Positions 1 to 9,710 of a stretch of 39,425 nucleotides of DNA are shown piece after piece. The position numbers and the translations under genes were made by a program. Source of the stretch: Bacteroidales bacterium (GTDB taxonomy: Bacteria > Bacteroidota > Bacteroidia > Bacteroidales > UBA7960); assembly GCA_003567625.1 (NCBI GenBank), contig PWZB01000024.1, forward strand, positions 1-39,425, given 5' to 3'. Numbering within the stretch: position 1 is the stretch's first letter; every line of letters begins with the position of its first letter. The notes beneath the pieces are model-generated. The model did no database searches. It worked only from the letters and a program-made list of their open reading frames with translations, and had not been told where the DNA came from.

Positions 1-39
1 AATATTAATGATGCTTTGCGACTTGTTTCTGAAAATTAA
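1..39 (+). CDS. Possible C-terminal end of an upstream gene (partial)
   Basis: Frame 1 reads NINDALRLVSEN followed by a TAA stop at 37-39. It is the only sign of coding before the repeat-rich spacer. The peptide is too short to assign to a family, and an open frame of 12 codons can easily arise by chance. It is listed because the window begins inside whatever lies to the left and the peptide looks like an ordinary helical C-terminus. Confidence 0.25.
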   Translation, partial: NINDALRLVSEN

Positions 40-90
40 TCGTATGGTTGTTTTTAAATAGTTCTTAAACATTTATTGTGGTTTTTCTGT

Positions 91-355
91 TGAATTACGA
101 ATCTATTATTGTGTCGAATAACGAATCTTTTACGAATTACGAATACTGGTTACATTTCTCTTAGTCCCTTAGTCCCTTCGTTCTCTTACTTCTCTTACTT
201 CTCTTACTTTTACACTCTATGCCACTATGCCCTATGCTATATGCTCTATGCCATTTCACCGATTACCGAATACCGAATACCGATTACCGATTACCTCTCA
301 CCCTCTCAGTACTCCTTATTTCATACTCCCTGCACCCTGCTCCCTGCCCCATGCC
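91..355. repeat. Intergenic mosaic of short tandem repeats, mostly heptads
   Basis: The spacer downstream of the permease gene holds no convincing gene; the small open frames here are by-products of the repeats. It is a chain of different short tandem arrays: degenerate acgaatt units at about 93-145, a period-8 array (cttagtcc) at about 158-178, a period-9 array (cttacttct) at about 183-210, ctatgcc-type units at 217-253, five accgatt/accgaat heptads at 258-292, and four tccctgc-type heptads at 327-354. Adjacent arrays differ in sequence but most share the 7-nt period. They resemble the short tandemly repeated repetitive (STRR) sequences known from cyanobacterial spacers. Function unknown. 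Confidence 0.8.
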
Positions 356-2743
356 TCACTCAGCCTTCAGCGTATCCACCGGATTTCTTGATATAGCCCT
401 CAGCGATTGTATTGACACAATAAGCAAACATAGAACTCCGGTAATTATCAATCCTGCGGCGAAAGTCCAGTATGGAAAGCTAATGGTATATGAAAATCCT
501 GCCAGCCACTTGTCCATAAGATAATATGCAAGAGGTATTGCAATAATAGCAGCAACCAGAATCAAAGCCATGTATTCATAAGAAAACCTTTTCACAATAA
601 CATGATCCGAAGCTCCCAATATTTTACGTACAGCTATCTCTTTCATTCGTTGACGAGCCGACATTGCTGATAGTCCTAAAACTCCCAGCATTGCTATTAT
701 TATTGCCAGTGATGAGAAAATTAAGAATAATTTGCCGAAGTTGTTTTCTACTTCATAATAACCTCCCATGATCTGGCTGATAAATCTGTAATGAATCGCA
801 CGATCAGGAAAAATTGACTGCCATTCTTTTTCGATAGTTGGAATTACTTCAGCACTTGCATTTTGGTCGTGCCTGATCAAAACCCAGAATCCGGTATATG
901 GTAATCTGTGGCCCAAAGCTGTAATAACCAGCGGAGCAACAGGGTTGTGAAAAGATTCAAAGTGATAATCTTGTACAACACCTATAACACGGAATCTTCG
1001 TTCATTGCGGGTCAGTGTTTTACCTACCGGGTCAGTCCATCCTACACGCCTTGCCAGCTCCTGGTTAATTACGGCACTCTCCAGCTCGGTTCCGTCTTCA
1101 GCATTGAAAAAACGTCCATCAGTAAGTGAAGCTTTCAGAGCTTCAAGATAATGTCTGTCAGCCTGCATATGATGTACGATCATAGGATTTGGTGAGTCTT
1201 CAAACTCAAACCCCTCCTGGTACTCCATAATGCCGGGGAAAGAACTGCATCTGCTAATGCTCTCTACCCATGGATATGAGGCAAGCCTTTGTTTCAACAA
1301 CTCAGAATCCTTGTCGTTGGTTTGCCCGCCAACCCTCATGGCCAAAAGATTATCATGACTAAAACCGTAATCCTGTGTCCTGAAAAAATTCAGTTGTAAA
1401 TAAACTACGAGTGTGCAAATTATTAAGCCTACTGATACTACAAATTGCATTGCAAGTAATATTTTGCGCAATGAAAAGCTGCCAGGTTTTATCCATGTAT
1501 TGCCTTTGAGGATAAGAGCCGGTTGAAACTTTGCCATATAAAATGCAGGATATATCCCTGCTGCAAACCCGAAAAATATAACAAAAATCATAAAAGTTAT
1601 ACCAAACACCCACCAGGGTGTTGTTGCCAGTGCCAGTTCTGTACCCAAAAGCATATTGAATTGTGGTATAAGCAATTCTGCTATCAACAGAGAAATGAAA
1701 AAGCTGATACCTGTAATGATAATGGTTTCAAGAAAAAACTGCTTTCTGATCATTGGCTTGTCTGCACCTACTACTTTCCTTAGTCCTGTCTCTTTAGCTC
1801 TTTTATTGGAAGAAGCAATAGTAAGATTTACATAGTTGAACCCGGCTATGAACAAAATAAAAATAGCTATCAATAAAAACCATCTGACTTTGGTGATTGT
1901 TCCGGTTTCAACCATCTCGTAATTCAAGTCGCTGTGTAGCCTGATGCTTGTTATTGGAACGTAACTCAATATTAATTGAGTGCCATATTGCTCAAATCGT
2001 TTATTTATTCTTTCCCATACCACCTCAGTTGTTTTATCATTCAGAGCCGGCATATTAAACCCTTCGCCAAGCTCAACGTATGTATTAAAACTAATAAAGG
2101 CATCCCATTCGCTCACATTCTGTCCTATAGCTCTCAGAGTTTCAAAAGACGTTAAGATGTCATATTGTAAGTGTGAGTTTTTGGGGCAATTTTCTATCAC
2201 TCCTGTGATCTTCCAACCATCCTGATCGTTTAATCTGAGTGTTTGGCCCAGGGGAGATGATCCGTCAGGGAAAAACATATTGGCAGTTTCTTTGTTAAGC
2301 ACCACTGACCTTGGCTCACTTAATACTGTAGCAGGGTTACCCTCCAAAAGCCTAAAAGAAAAAAGCTTGAAGAAGTTTTCGTCTGCAATTAGTGGATTGC
2401 TAAAGTTATAGTACTCATCATCCTTAAAGATTGATATATCTCCGCCTGTTTGAACGCGTGTGTATGATAGTATTTCAGGTATTTGCTCTGAAAGGTCGGG
2501 GCCCATGGGGGCAGACGTTACAGGAGCATGTATGGTTTGCCCCTGGCTAATAATTTCATTATTGATACGATAAATACTCGATGATTTTTCATGAAACCTG
2601 TCAAAGCTAAACTCATGCGAAGCGTACAGGAATATAATAAAACAAACGGCCATAGCAACTGCTAAACCAATAATGTTTATCAGTGAAAAAAAGCGGTTGC
2701 TTTTATATTGTCTATAAGCTGTTTTTAAGTAATGAATAAACAT
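356..2743 (-). CDS. FtsX/MacB-type ABC transporter permease
   Basis: The 795-residue inner-membrane permease belongs to the two-module FtsX type common in Bacteroidota. The N-terminus has a first membrane segment at about residues 20-42, then a periplasmic MacB-like core (about 45-280). A cluster of three membrane segments (about 283-400) and a fourth (about 430-450) follow, then a second periplasmic domain and three C-terminal segments (about 680-785). It ends NPVDTLKAE, close to the usual end of this family. It is the last gene of a minus-strand operon after the adaptor and ATPase, 173 nt beyond the ATPase stop. Such systems use ATP to drive substrates from the periplasm or outer leaflet through a TolC-like channel, or to handle lipoproteins or peptides. 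The substrate cannot be read from the sequence, and no TolC gene is in view. Confidence 0.92.
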   Translation of the reverse strand: MFIHYLKTAYRQYKSNRFFSLINIIGLAVAMAVCFIIFLYASHEFSFDRFHEKSSSIYRINNEIISQGQTIHAPVTSAPMGPDLSEQIPEILSYTRVQTGGDISIFKDDEYYNFSNPLIADENFFKLFSFRLLEGNPATVLSEPRSVVLNKETANMFFPDGSSPLGQTLRLNDQDGWKITGVIENCPKNSHLQYDILTSFETLRAIGQNVSEWDAFISFNTYVELGEGFNMPALNDKTTEVVWERINKRFEQYGTQLILSYVPITSIRLHSDLNYEMVETGTITKVRWFLLIAIFILFIAGFNYVNLTIASSNKRAKETGLRKVVGADKPMIRKQFFLETIIITGISFFISLLIAELLIPQFNMLLGTELALATTPWWVFGITFMIFVIFFGFAAGIYPAFYMAKFQPALILKGNTWIKPGSFSLRKILLAMQFVVSVGLIICTLVVYLQLNFFRTQDYGFSHDNLLAMRVGGQTNDKDSELLKQRLASYPWVESISRCSSFPGIMEYQEGFEFEDSPNPMIVHHMQADRHYLEALKASLTDGRFFNAEDGTELESAVINQELARRVGWTDPVGKTLTRNERRFRVIGVVQDYHFESFHNPVAPLVITALGHRLPYTGFWVLIRHDQNASAEVIPTIEKEWQSIFPDRAIHYRFISQIMGGYYEVENNFGKLFLIFSSLAIIIAMLGVLGLSAMSARQRMKEIAVRKILGASDHVIVKRFSYEYMALILVAAIIAIPLAYYLMDKWLAGFSYTISFPYWTFAAGLIITGVLCLLIVSIQSLRAISRNPVDTLKAE

Positions 2744-2916
2744 GATTTGCGTTTTATTTTTGTTTAAATCGTTGCTATTGTCATTTGTGTTTGCAGAGGC
2801 GCGGAGAGCGCAAAGAATTCTGATATGCGTACCCTATCAACTAATTATGAATTTTACTTAATCGAATACCGATTACATCCCTATTTATCACCTCTCACAA
2901 CTCACTTCTTCAGCAT

Positions 2917-3621
2917 TTACGCTGTAGTTGAGGCCAGCACAAACTCAGTAGCTTTATCTTCAGTAACGATCTGTCCGTCGAATAACCTGATTATTCTTTG
3001 TGCATAAGATGCATCGCGTTGCGAGTGTGTAACCATTATAATTGTAGTACCGTTTTTGTTTAAAGTTTCAAGCAGGTTCATCACTTCATCACCGTGAGTT
3101 GAGTCCAGGTTACCTGTTGGCTCGTCGGCGAGGATAATATTGGGCTTTGCAACAACTGACCGGCATACTGCAACACGTTGCTGTTGCCCACCCGAAAGTT
3201 GAAGTGGGAAATGATTTCTTCTATGCATAATTTGCATCTGCTCAAGAACCTCTTCCACACGCTTTTTTCGGTTCGAAGAATTCATGCCCAAATAAATTAA
3301 AGGCAACTCAATGTTTTCAAAAACACTCAACTCATCAATAAGGTTGAAGTTTTGAAAGACAAATCCTATATTATGCTTTCGCAAATGTGCTCTTTGCTTT
3401 TCAGTATAGCCTGAAACTTCTTTATCCAGGAAATAATATTTACCACCGGTTGGATTATCAAGAAGCCCCATTATGTTTAACAACGTGGACTTGCCGCATC
3501 CCGAAGGCCCCATTATTGTTACAAATTCCCCTTCATTGATTTCAAAAGAAACCTTGTTTAATGCTGTGGTTTCCACCTCTTCGGTTCTGAAAACCTTTGT
3601 TAATTCTACCGTTTTAATCAT
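2917..3621 (-). CDS. ABC transporter ATP-binding protein (MacB/LolD-like)
   Basis: This 234-residue ATPase subunit couples ATP hydrolysis to the neighbouring permease. It has Walker [10 protein letters not shown] (residues 38-46), a Q-loop in [11 protein letters not shown], the ABC signature LSGGQQQR (about 141-148), Walker [12 protein letters not shown] (about 159-170) and the switch histidine in VTHSQRD. The length is normal for the LolD/MacB/FtsE class with a separate permease. The gene lies 64 nt after the adaptor stop and 173 nt before the permease start, all on the minus strand, so the three probably form one transcript. The family call is secure; assignment to macrolide, peptide or lipoprotein transport is not. 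Confidence 0.95.
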   Translation of the reverse strand: MIKTVELTKVFRTEEVETTALNKVSFEINEGEFVTIMGPSGCGKSTLLNIMGLLDNPTGGKYYFLDKEVSGYTEKQRAHLRKHNIGFVFQNFNLIDELSVFENIELPLIYLGMNSSNRKKRVEEVLEQMQIMHRRNHFPLQLSGGQQQRVAVCRSVVAKPNIILADEPTGNLDSTHGDEVMNLLETLNKNGTTIIMVTHSQRDASYAQRIIRLFDGQIVTEDKATEFVLASTTA

Positions 3622-3663
3622 GACTGTGTGTGTTAAATGTTAGTGAATGGTTTTATTTTTAAA

Positions 3664-3684
3664 TTTGTCATTTGTCATTTGCAC
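3664..3684. repeat. Three tandem heptads (tttgtca type)
   Basis: Two exact tttgtca units and one degenerate tttgcac unit lie in the 64-nt spacer between the adaptor and ATPase genes, ending just before the adaptor stop codon. This is a short member of the period-7 repeats seen in other spacers of the window. Confidence 0.6.
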
Positions 3685-3685
3685 A

Positions 3686-4936
3686 TTATCTAAAGATCAA
3701 TCTGTCTTTTCCCCCAAAAGCATCATACGAAGATACAATTACTTTCTCTCCCGGTTCCAGGCCTTCGAGTACTTCATAATGATTAATGTTTTGTCTTCCT
3801 ATCCTGATAGGCCTTTTTGTGGCATGATTGCCGGAAGGATCTACAACGTATATCCAGTTTCCACCGGTTTCCTGGTAAAATCCCCCCCGGGGAATTTTTA
3901 TTGCATCAGCCACCCCGCTAAATTCCAACCGGAGTTGCAGAGTTTGCCCCCGGCGAATACCTTCCGGCTCTTCACCCTTAAAATTTAAATCCGCATCAAA
4001 TGCCCCTCCTGTAATTGTACTGTATATTTTGCTTATCTCAAGTTCATATTTTTCACCACTGTACTCGAATTCGGCTTTTTGACCGATAAAGGTACGATTA
4101 AGGTATCGTTCGTCAATACGGGCCTGCAGTTTATATCCGTCAAGAACATCTATCTGGCCTATATTTTCACCGGCGGTTTTTGTTTCTCCACGCTCAACAT
4201 TAAATGAAGACAACCTTCCATTTATAGGTGCACGGATTGTGAGATTATCCAAATTCCTGCTAACCAGTTTTAAATTGTGCTGCATACGTTCTATTGATTC
4301 TTTTATACCAGCCATTTGTGTGGCTGTGTATATTGAATCATGCTCAAGTGTACGTTTTGCAATATCAAGCTTCTTGAGTGTATAATTGTAATCTCTTTCG
4401 GCGTTTTCATATTCTTCGAGAGAAATAACTTCCTTTTCATAAAGTTGTTTTTTTCGCTCATAATCCTTTTTTGAAATGTCCAACTGATATTTCAAATCCA
4501 CTATTTGCCTTTCAAGGTTAAACTTATTTTGTTCAAGTGCCAGCCGAGTGTTTTGATAATTGTTTAAAACATCATAAATATTATTCTCCCGATACATGTA
4601 ATCCATTTCAATCGAAGCATTGGAAAGACGTAATATTTCATCTCCTGCTTCAACAACAGCACCGTCCCGGACATATATTTCCTCAACACGCCCGCCAAAC
4701 ACAGCATCAACATATATAGTAACTATCGGTTGAACAACACCATCTACGGGTATAAATTCCTGGAAACTGCCTTGCCTGACTTCTGCAATAGTAACCCTGG
4801 AGCTGTCAATATATAAACGGCTTCCTGAATCACGAAAAAAAATCAAATATATAATAAAGAACAACAATAATGATGAGCCTGTTATTGTTGCTATCTTTTT
4901 TGGTGTCCATTTTTTCTTTTTTATTATGCGATCCAT
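3686..4936 (-). CDS. HlyD/MacA-family periplasmic adaptor subunit
   Basis: This 416-residue membrane-fusion protein would bridge an inner-membrane ABC permease and an outer-membrane channel. A short basic N-terminus (MDRIIKKKKW) is followed by one membrane anchor at about residues 16-36. Next come a first lipoyl half (about 60-105), a long heptad-rich helical hairpin (about 105-225), the second lipoyl half (LTIRAPINGRLS, about 230-245) and beta-barrel and membrane-proximal domains to the end. It is the first gene of the operon, divergent from mazG across a 240-nt region containing a perfect inverted repeat. The order adaptor, ATPase, permease is the usual Bacteroidota arrangement. The substrate is unknown. 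Confidence 0.92.
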   Translation of the reverse strand: MDRIIKKKKWTPKKIATITGSSLLLFFIIYLIFFRDSGSRLYIDSSRVTIAEVRQGSFQEFIPVDGVVQPIVTIYVDAVFGGRVEEIYVRDGAVVEAGDEILRLSNASIEMDYMYRENNIYDVLNNYQNTRLALEQNKFNLERQIVDLKYQLDISKKDYERKKQLYEKEVISLEEYENAERDYNYTLKKLDIAKRTLEHDSIYTATQMAGIKESIERMQHNLKLVSRNLDNLTIRAPINGRLSSFNVERGETKTAGENIGQIDVLDGYKLQARIDERYLNRTFIGQKAEFEYSGEKYELEISKIYSTITGGAFDADLNFKGEEPEGIRRGQTLQLRLEFSGVADAIKIPRGGFYQETGGNWIYVVDPSGNHATKRPIRIGRQNINHYEVLEGLEPGEKVIVSSYDAFGGKDRLIFR

Positions 4937-5056
4937 AGTCAGAATAATTTTGAAATTATTAATTGCTACAAATTATTCATCGAATATTGTGCCAACTGAG
5001 CTTATGCATTGTAAAACAGGTTGTTATAAAATTATTAACGCGATCTTCAATACAAA

Positions 5057-5076
5057 AATGTACGCTTACGTACATT
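5057..5076. promoter_or_regulatory. Perfect inverted repeat in a divergent promoter region (candidate operator)
   Basis: AATGTACG-CTTA-CGTACATT has perfect 8-bp arms around a 4-bp spacer. It lies in the 240-bp region between the minus-strand ABC efflux operon (start 4936) and plus-strand mazG (start 5177). It is about 75 bp upstream of the mazG -7 element and about 120 bp upstream of the adaptor start. The size and symmetry fit a dimeric repressor site, but no regulator gene is adjacent. A hairpin or chance palindrome remains possible. Confidence 0.4.
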
Positions 5077-5152
5077 GGTGTATAAAAATAGTACAGTAGC
5101 ATAGAGTTGCAATCAGCAACAATACCTTTTTAAACTAAACAAATAAATATCA

Positions 5153-5160
5153 TAACTTTG
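5153..5160 (+). promoter_or_regulatory. Bacteroidota-type -7 promoter element for mazG
   Basis: TAACTTTG matches the Bacteroidota consensus TAnnTTTG exactly and lies 16 nt before the mazG ATG, implying a very short 5' leader. The -33 position holds only a T-rich tract with no clear TTTG. Confidence 0.5.
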
Positions 5161-5176
5161 CAAAAAACAAAAAAAC

Positions 5177-5947
5177 ATGGATAAAAGATTAGAACTTTTT
5201 GAACGGTTGCTCAATATAATGGATGAACTGAGGGATAAATGCCCATGGGACAAAAAGCAAACGTTTGAGTCTTTGAGGCATTTGACAATAGAAGAAACAT
5301 ACGAATTGGCTGATGCTATCATTGAAAAGAATCCTGATGAAATAAAAAATGAGCTTGGTGATTTGTTGCTGCATATAATATTTTATGCTAAAATAGGCTC
5401 GGAAACCGGTGCTTTTGATATTGTTGATGTGCTTCAAAATATATGCGACAAATTAATTTCCCGGCATCCTCATATATTTGGTGACACAAAAGTAACCTCT
5501 GATGAGGAAGTAAAAAGTAACTGGGAAAAAATAAAAATGAAACAAGGGTGTAACAGGGTTTTATCTGGTGTGCCAAAATCATTGCCGGCAATGGTAAAAG
5601 CATACCGGATCCAGGAAAAAGCCAGGGGAGTGGGTTTTGATTGGGAGAAACCGTTCCAGGTCTGGGATAAAGTGCAGGAAGAATTGAATGAGCTGAGAAA
5701 CATTGCTGAAATTGATAACTCTGACAAGGATATTGAAGCAGAGTTTGGTGACCTGCTTTTTGCGCTTATTAATTATGCCCGGTTCATTAATGTTAATCCT
5801 GAAAATGCTTTGGAAAAAACAAACAGGAAATTTATTAAACGATTTGAATATCTCGAAAAACAGGTAAAAGACAAAGGTAAAGACATGAAAAAAATGTCAT
5901 TAAAAGAGATGGATGTTTTTTGGAATGAAGCGAAAAACAATGAGTGA
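5177..5947 (+). CDS. mazG: Nucleoside triphosphate pyrophosphohydrolase MazG
   Basis: MazG hydrolyses (d)NTPs to the monophosphate and pyrophosphate and is thought to clean the nucleotide pool or modulate stress signalling. The 256-residue protein has the usual two-domain length. The N-terminal domain has the metal-binding motif EExxE at residues 39-43 (EETYE) and ExxD at 59-62 (ELGD), after the conserved CPWDKKQT segment at about 22-29. The second domain repeats the pattern (EELNE, then EFGD, at about 175-200). The ATG follows a good promoter element by 16 nt and no earlier in-frame start is needed. It is monocistronic, divergent from the ABC operon and followed by a repeat-rich spacer. Confidence 0.95.
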   Translation: MDKRLELFERLLNIMDELRDKCPWDKKQTFESLRHLTIEETYELADAIIEKNPDEIKNELGDLLLHIIFYAKIGSETGAFDIVDVLQNICDKLISRHPHIFGDTKVTSDEEVKSNWEKIKMKQGCNRVLSGVPKSLPAMVKAYRIQEKARGVGFDWEKPFQVWDKVQEELNELRNIAEIDNSDKDIEAEFGDLLFALINYARFINVNPENALEKTNRKFIKRFEYLEKQVKDKGKDMKKMSLKEMDVFWNEAKNNE

Positions 5948-6010
5948 AATAATTCAATGAATAGAAAACATACTTGTTTTAATTGTATTATTAATTAATG
6001 CCGGGTTGCC

Positions 6011-6038
6011 ATTAGTCATTGGTCATTGGTCATTGGTT
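6011..6038. repeat. Four tandem heptads (attggtc type)
   Basis: Four 7-nt units with consensus attRgtY lie in the convergent spacer between mazG and the PorP gene. The same heptad type is familiar from cyanobacterial STRR sequences. It has no coding potential and no obvious hairpin. Confidence 0.75.
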
Positions 6039-6139
6039 TTGAGGTTTTATCGTCCGGGTTGTTGGGTTGTTTGACTCGAGTGGGAGCAATATCCAAAGTT
6101 ATAGTGTTGAGAGGTTTTTTTGGGCATAATTATTCCCTG

Positions 6140-6195
6140 TGCCTTATGCCCTTTGCTTTTTGCTTTTTGCTTTTTATCCTATGTCCTATGCCCAA
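6140..6195. repeat. Eight tandem degenerate heptads (tgctttt / tgtccta type)
   Basis: Eight consecutive 7-nt units keep perfect register while the sequence drifts from tgcctta through three identical tgctttt units to tgtccta and tgcccaa. The array ends 15 nt from the stop codon of the PorP gene (6210-6212). The rest of the 5948-6209 spacer shows nothing else that I recognise. Confidence 0.75.
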
Positions 6196-6209
6196 CATCA
6201 ACCTTGTTT

Positions 6210-7259
6210 TTACCTGGTATAGGGACTGGTGGGGCAAGGAATAGCATCATGTTTTTTTCCCGGTTTTCCCTGATTAAATTCATAAATTATTGATATTTCA
6301 TGAGAACCACCCGTTGAGCCTAACAGGTTGGAAATTGTAAAGTCATAACTATAACCAACGCGAATACTTTTGGTTCTTAAAGCCACCATTAAAACCACGG
6401 CATCATTATTGAATGTTCCATGGATTGGGTTGTTGAATATGGGGATGCCTCTGTATTGCAATCCGATTGAAATTGGTTCTTTAGACCAGTAAGTACCAAT
6501 ATCAAACTGATTGAAAGGGCCTTGATTTTTATATAAGAAAGTAAGTGAAATACTTTCTTCGGTCACGCCGGTCAAAGGCTTGTTAAGTTTGAATCTATAC
6601 CCGCCATAAAGTGATATTTTTAATGGAATGTTGCTTTCCTGGCTTGTCATTGATTGGTCGGGAGTCATAAGATGGTCAAATGTAAATCCAAGCCAAACAT
6701 TCCTGGTATAGGCAAGCAATGAAGTTGATGCGTCAAAATATCTTACCCCTTCTGTGTCCAGGGTGGTTTGGGATGAAGGAAGACCATCATCGTCCAGGCT
6801 TAATTGATCGCCAAAAACAAGCTTGTTGTAATCTATTGTACGTTGCGAGTATAAAAAGTGTAATCCGGGTCGCATTGTCCAGTTTTGGTTAACTTTAAAA
6901 TTATAAGAGTACAAAATACCCACATTAGTAGTAGCCAGGTTGGCGCTGCCGGCCTGATCGCGGAAAAATAACAACCCAACTCCGCTGTTATAGTTATGAA
7001 AATAGTGATCAAAAGCAAAAGCATATGTTACAAATGTGCCGGAAAGTTGAGGCCACTGGTTACGCCAGTTTAATGATATCCGACTACCATCAGTAGCTCC
7101 GGTAAATGAAGGCGCAAGATACAAAGGTGCCGCATAAAATTGGGAAAACTGGGGCGCCTGTGCCTTCAATGCATTTGCAAAGCATAAGAACAGCATTATT
7201 ACAATCAAAGAAATTGACCGTAATAAAGAAGAATAATATTTGCTGAAAAAACTAAACAT
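6210..7259 (-). CDS. PorP/SprF family type IX secretion membrane protein
   Basis: This predicted outer-membrane beta-barrel of 349 residues belongs to the family of Porphyromonas PorP and Flavobacterium SprF, which assist secretion or surface attachment of T9SS cargo with type B sorting domains. It has a signal peptide ending about residue 33 (ALKAQ), then the family hallmark QFSQFYAAPLYLAPSFTGA, RISLNWRNQWP and alternating aromatic strands throughout. A conserved-looking CP motif sits near the C-terminus (IPCPTSPY). It lies 78 nt downstream of the 1921-residue PKD protein on the same strand, matching the known pairing of a type B cargo with its own SprF-like protein. The start is set by the signal peptide. 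Confidence 0.93.
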   Translation of the reverse strand: MFSFFSKYYSSLLRSISLIVIMLFLCFANALKAQAPQFSQFYAAPLYLAPSFTGATDGSRISLNWRNQWPQLSGTFVTYAFAFDHYFHNYNSGVGLLFFRDQAGSANLATTNVGILYSYNFKVNQNWTMRPGLHFLYSQRTIDYNKLVFGDQLSLDDDGLPSSQTTLDTEGVRYFDASTSLLAYTRNVWLGFTFDHLMTPDQSMTSQESNIPLKISLYGGYRFKLNKPLTGVTEESISLTFLYKNQGPFNQFDIGTYWSKEPISIGLQYRGIPIFNNPIHGTFNNDAVVLMVALRTKSIRVGYSYDFTISNLLGSTGGSHEISIIYEFNQGKPGKKHDAIPCPTSPYTR

Positions 7260-7337
7260 CAGTTACATTTGTTTTAAGATTTAAATTATCAGGTTAAATT
7301 TTACATAAAATTTATTTTAATTAATAAATAAAAAGAA

Positions 7338-9710
7338 TTATCGTATTACTGTTACATCACCTGTTTCTTCAATTTTTTCCCCATTATAGCATGTTGCATT
7401 AACTTTCCAGACATAAACATCCATTGTAACTAATTTGTCGCGATAATAACCATCCCATCCTATTTTCGGGTCGGTTGTCCTGAATATAAGTTCTCCCCAA
7501 CGGTTATAAATTTCCAGCACATATTTTTCTTCATCAATTCCGTCGTAAAGCGGATGAAAGATATGATTTGACGGGTCATTGGGATTATAATAACCACCCG
7601 TCGGACCGCTCTTTTTGGGTTTGAAAGCATTGGGGAAAACAATTTTGCATACATCTTCGACAATTACAACATTTTGTTTGATTATTTCATCAAAACATTG
7701 CGGGTCTGTATCTGTGCCAACTGTCAGGGTTATATCATAAATTCCTACAGCTTTATAATAGTGTTCGGGTTCGTAATCCCACGAGATCGTGCCATCTCCC
7801 AAATCCCATTCATAAGTACTGCCAAGGCTTGAAAGATTGATCATCCTAACAGGTTCTAAAGGAAATTGAACTATTTCGGGTTCAACCCTGAAGTTAGCTA
7901 TGGGTGGTTCGAACACAGTTATTACCTGTTTTGCCGAATCGACTCCTCCTTCACCTGTAACTTTTAATGTAACATTATAAATACCGTGATTTTCAAATAT
8001 ATGAGAAGGATTCTCCTCATCAGAATAGTTGCCATCATCGAAATCCCAGAAAAAGTAGTAACCATATTTGGATTCGTTAGTAAATTGAACTTCAAAAGGA
8101 GGACAGCCCGAGGCCGAAGGGCTAAAACCTACTATTGGATGGGGTGCGGTGATAGTAACTTTTTGCTGAATATCGTCACTGCAATAATCGTTGTACACTT
8201 CCAAGTCAATATAGAAATGCCTGGTTGCATATTCTCCGCTCTCCCAGGAATAAGTATGCTCAAAAGGGCTCTTGTCATGTGTTGTAAATGTTGTTCCATC
8301 ACCCATATCCCAATCATAAGACCAATTGCCATCACTTGAGTAATTATAAACGGTTACAGTTGTTGAGGGAAAAAACTGTTCGTGGGGCAAAGCTTCAAAA
8401 TCGGCTATAGGCTGAGGATGAACGGTTACTGTTTTTTCAACCGAATCTTCGCATCCGTATAAAGATTTTGCAATCAGTTTAACATCAATGAAAACATCTT
8501 CATTACCTTCGTTAAAAAAAGTATGACTTGGGTTAACTTCCGTAGATTTAGCAGTAGTACCGAATAACCACAAATATTCATCGGCAAGCTCCGATTTATT
8601 GATAAAGTCAATATGCAGTGGCGTACAACCTTTATATTCACCTGTTGATGTCGTATAATCAGCAGTTACTTCGGGATATACTGTAATATTCCGGCTGTCT
8701 TCTTCCGAACAGCCCCACTGATTAGAACCTGTGAGATGAACATTGTATGTTACAGGTTCGTTTCCTGTATTCTCAAATAAATGTTCAAATTGCGGCAGTG
8801 ATGTTTGTGATGTACCATTACCAAAATCCCATTCATAATAATCTGCACCAATTGACAAGTTTTCAAACAATACGTATAATGGTGAACAGCCTTCGGTAAC
8901 ATCAGTATCGAATGATACCTCGGGCCTGGGAAAAACTGTTACGGGTTTTGTTACAGTAGCTTCACAACCATACTGTGAGCTTACATATAGTTGTACATCG
9001 TATTTTGCTGTTGTAGTGTGGGAATTGTTGAAAAAGGTGTTTTCGGGTTCAAATTTATTTGAATGATTACCGTCGCCAAAGTCCCATTGATAAAAATCAG
9101 CCCCTTTGCTGAGATTTTCAAAAGCTACGGTCAGCGGATGGCAGCCCTCCATTTTATCCGCTGTGAAATCAGCTTCTATGTCCGGATAAACGGTAATGGT
9201 TTTCTGATGCTGGTCGGAACAATCATATATATTGGTTATTTCAAGTTCGGAATAAAATGTGCCGATTCCGGCATCTGGAGGTTGTGTGTAAGTATGTGTT
9301 ACATCCCCTTGTACACCGGACGTCTCTCCGTCGCCAAATGTCCATAAATATGAGCGATTGCCCCCTATAGATAAATCAGTGAATTCAACAGTATGAGGAG
9401 AACAGCCGATATGCTCGTCAACCACATAATAGGCATTAGGTACCGGATGAACGGTTATATCTATCGAAACTGTATCCTCACAACCATATTCTGATTTCGC
9501 TATTAATGTAATAGTATAATAAGCATTTTCTTTATGATCAAAATTATAAAATACATGTGTATGCTCCGGATCCTGGTTGGTAGATGTATTACCGTCACCA
9601 TAATGCCAATTATAAGGGGGAGAACCTGTAGCACCTGAGGAGTTGTTATAAATTGTTACTTCGAGCGGATGACAGCCGCTGGTTTTTGAAACATCAAAAT
9701 CGGCTATTAT
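7338..9710 (-). repeat. Shared stalk and anchor segment, copy 1 (inverted paralogous copy at 23266-25638)
   Basis: This segment encodes PKD repeats 8-15 and the sorting domain (residues 1132-1921). It is collinear with residues 1361-2150 of the second giant, and both segments are 2373 nt including the stop. Shared marks include a 3-4 residue insertion in the first repeat (GATGSPPYNWHYGDG here, GASGHTPYKWDYGDG there) and a near-identical sorting domain. Confidence 0.75.

Noticed and set aside
217..354. CRISPR array or coding ORFs in the repeat-rich left spacer
   Set aside because: Units are 7-9 nt with no spacers. The open frames are low-complexity translations of the tandem repeats, without start signals or family similarity.
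6133..6209. Intrinsic terminator between mazG and the PorP gene
   Set aside because: The T-rich tract belongs to the heptad array (tgctttt units), and no stable stem precedes it on either strand.
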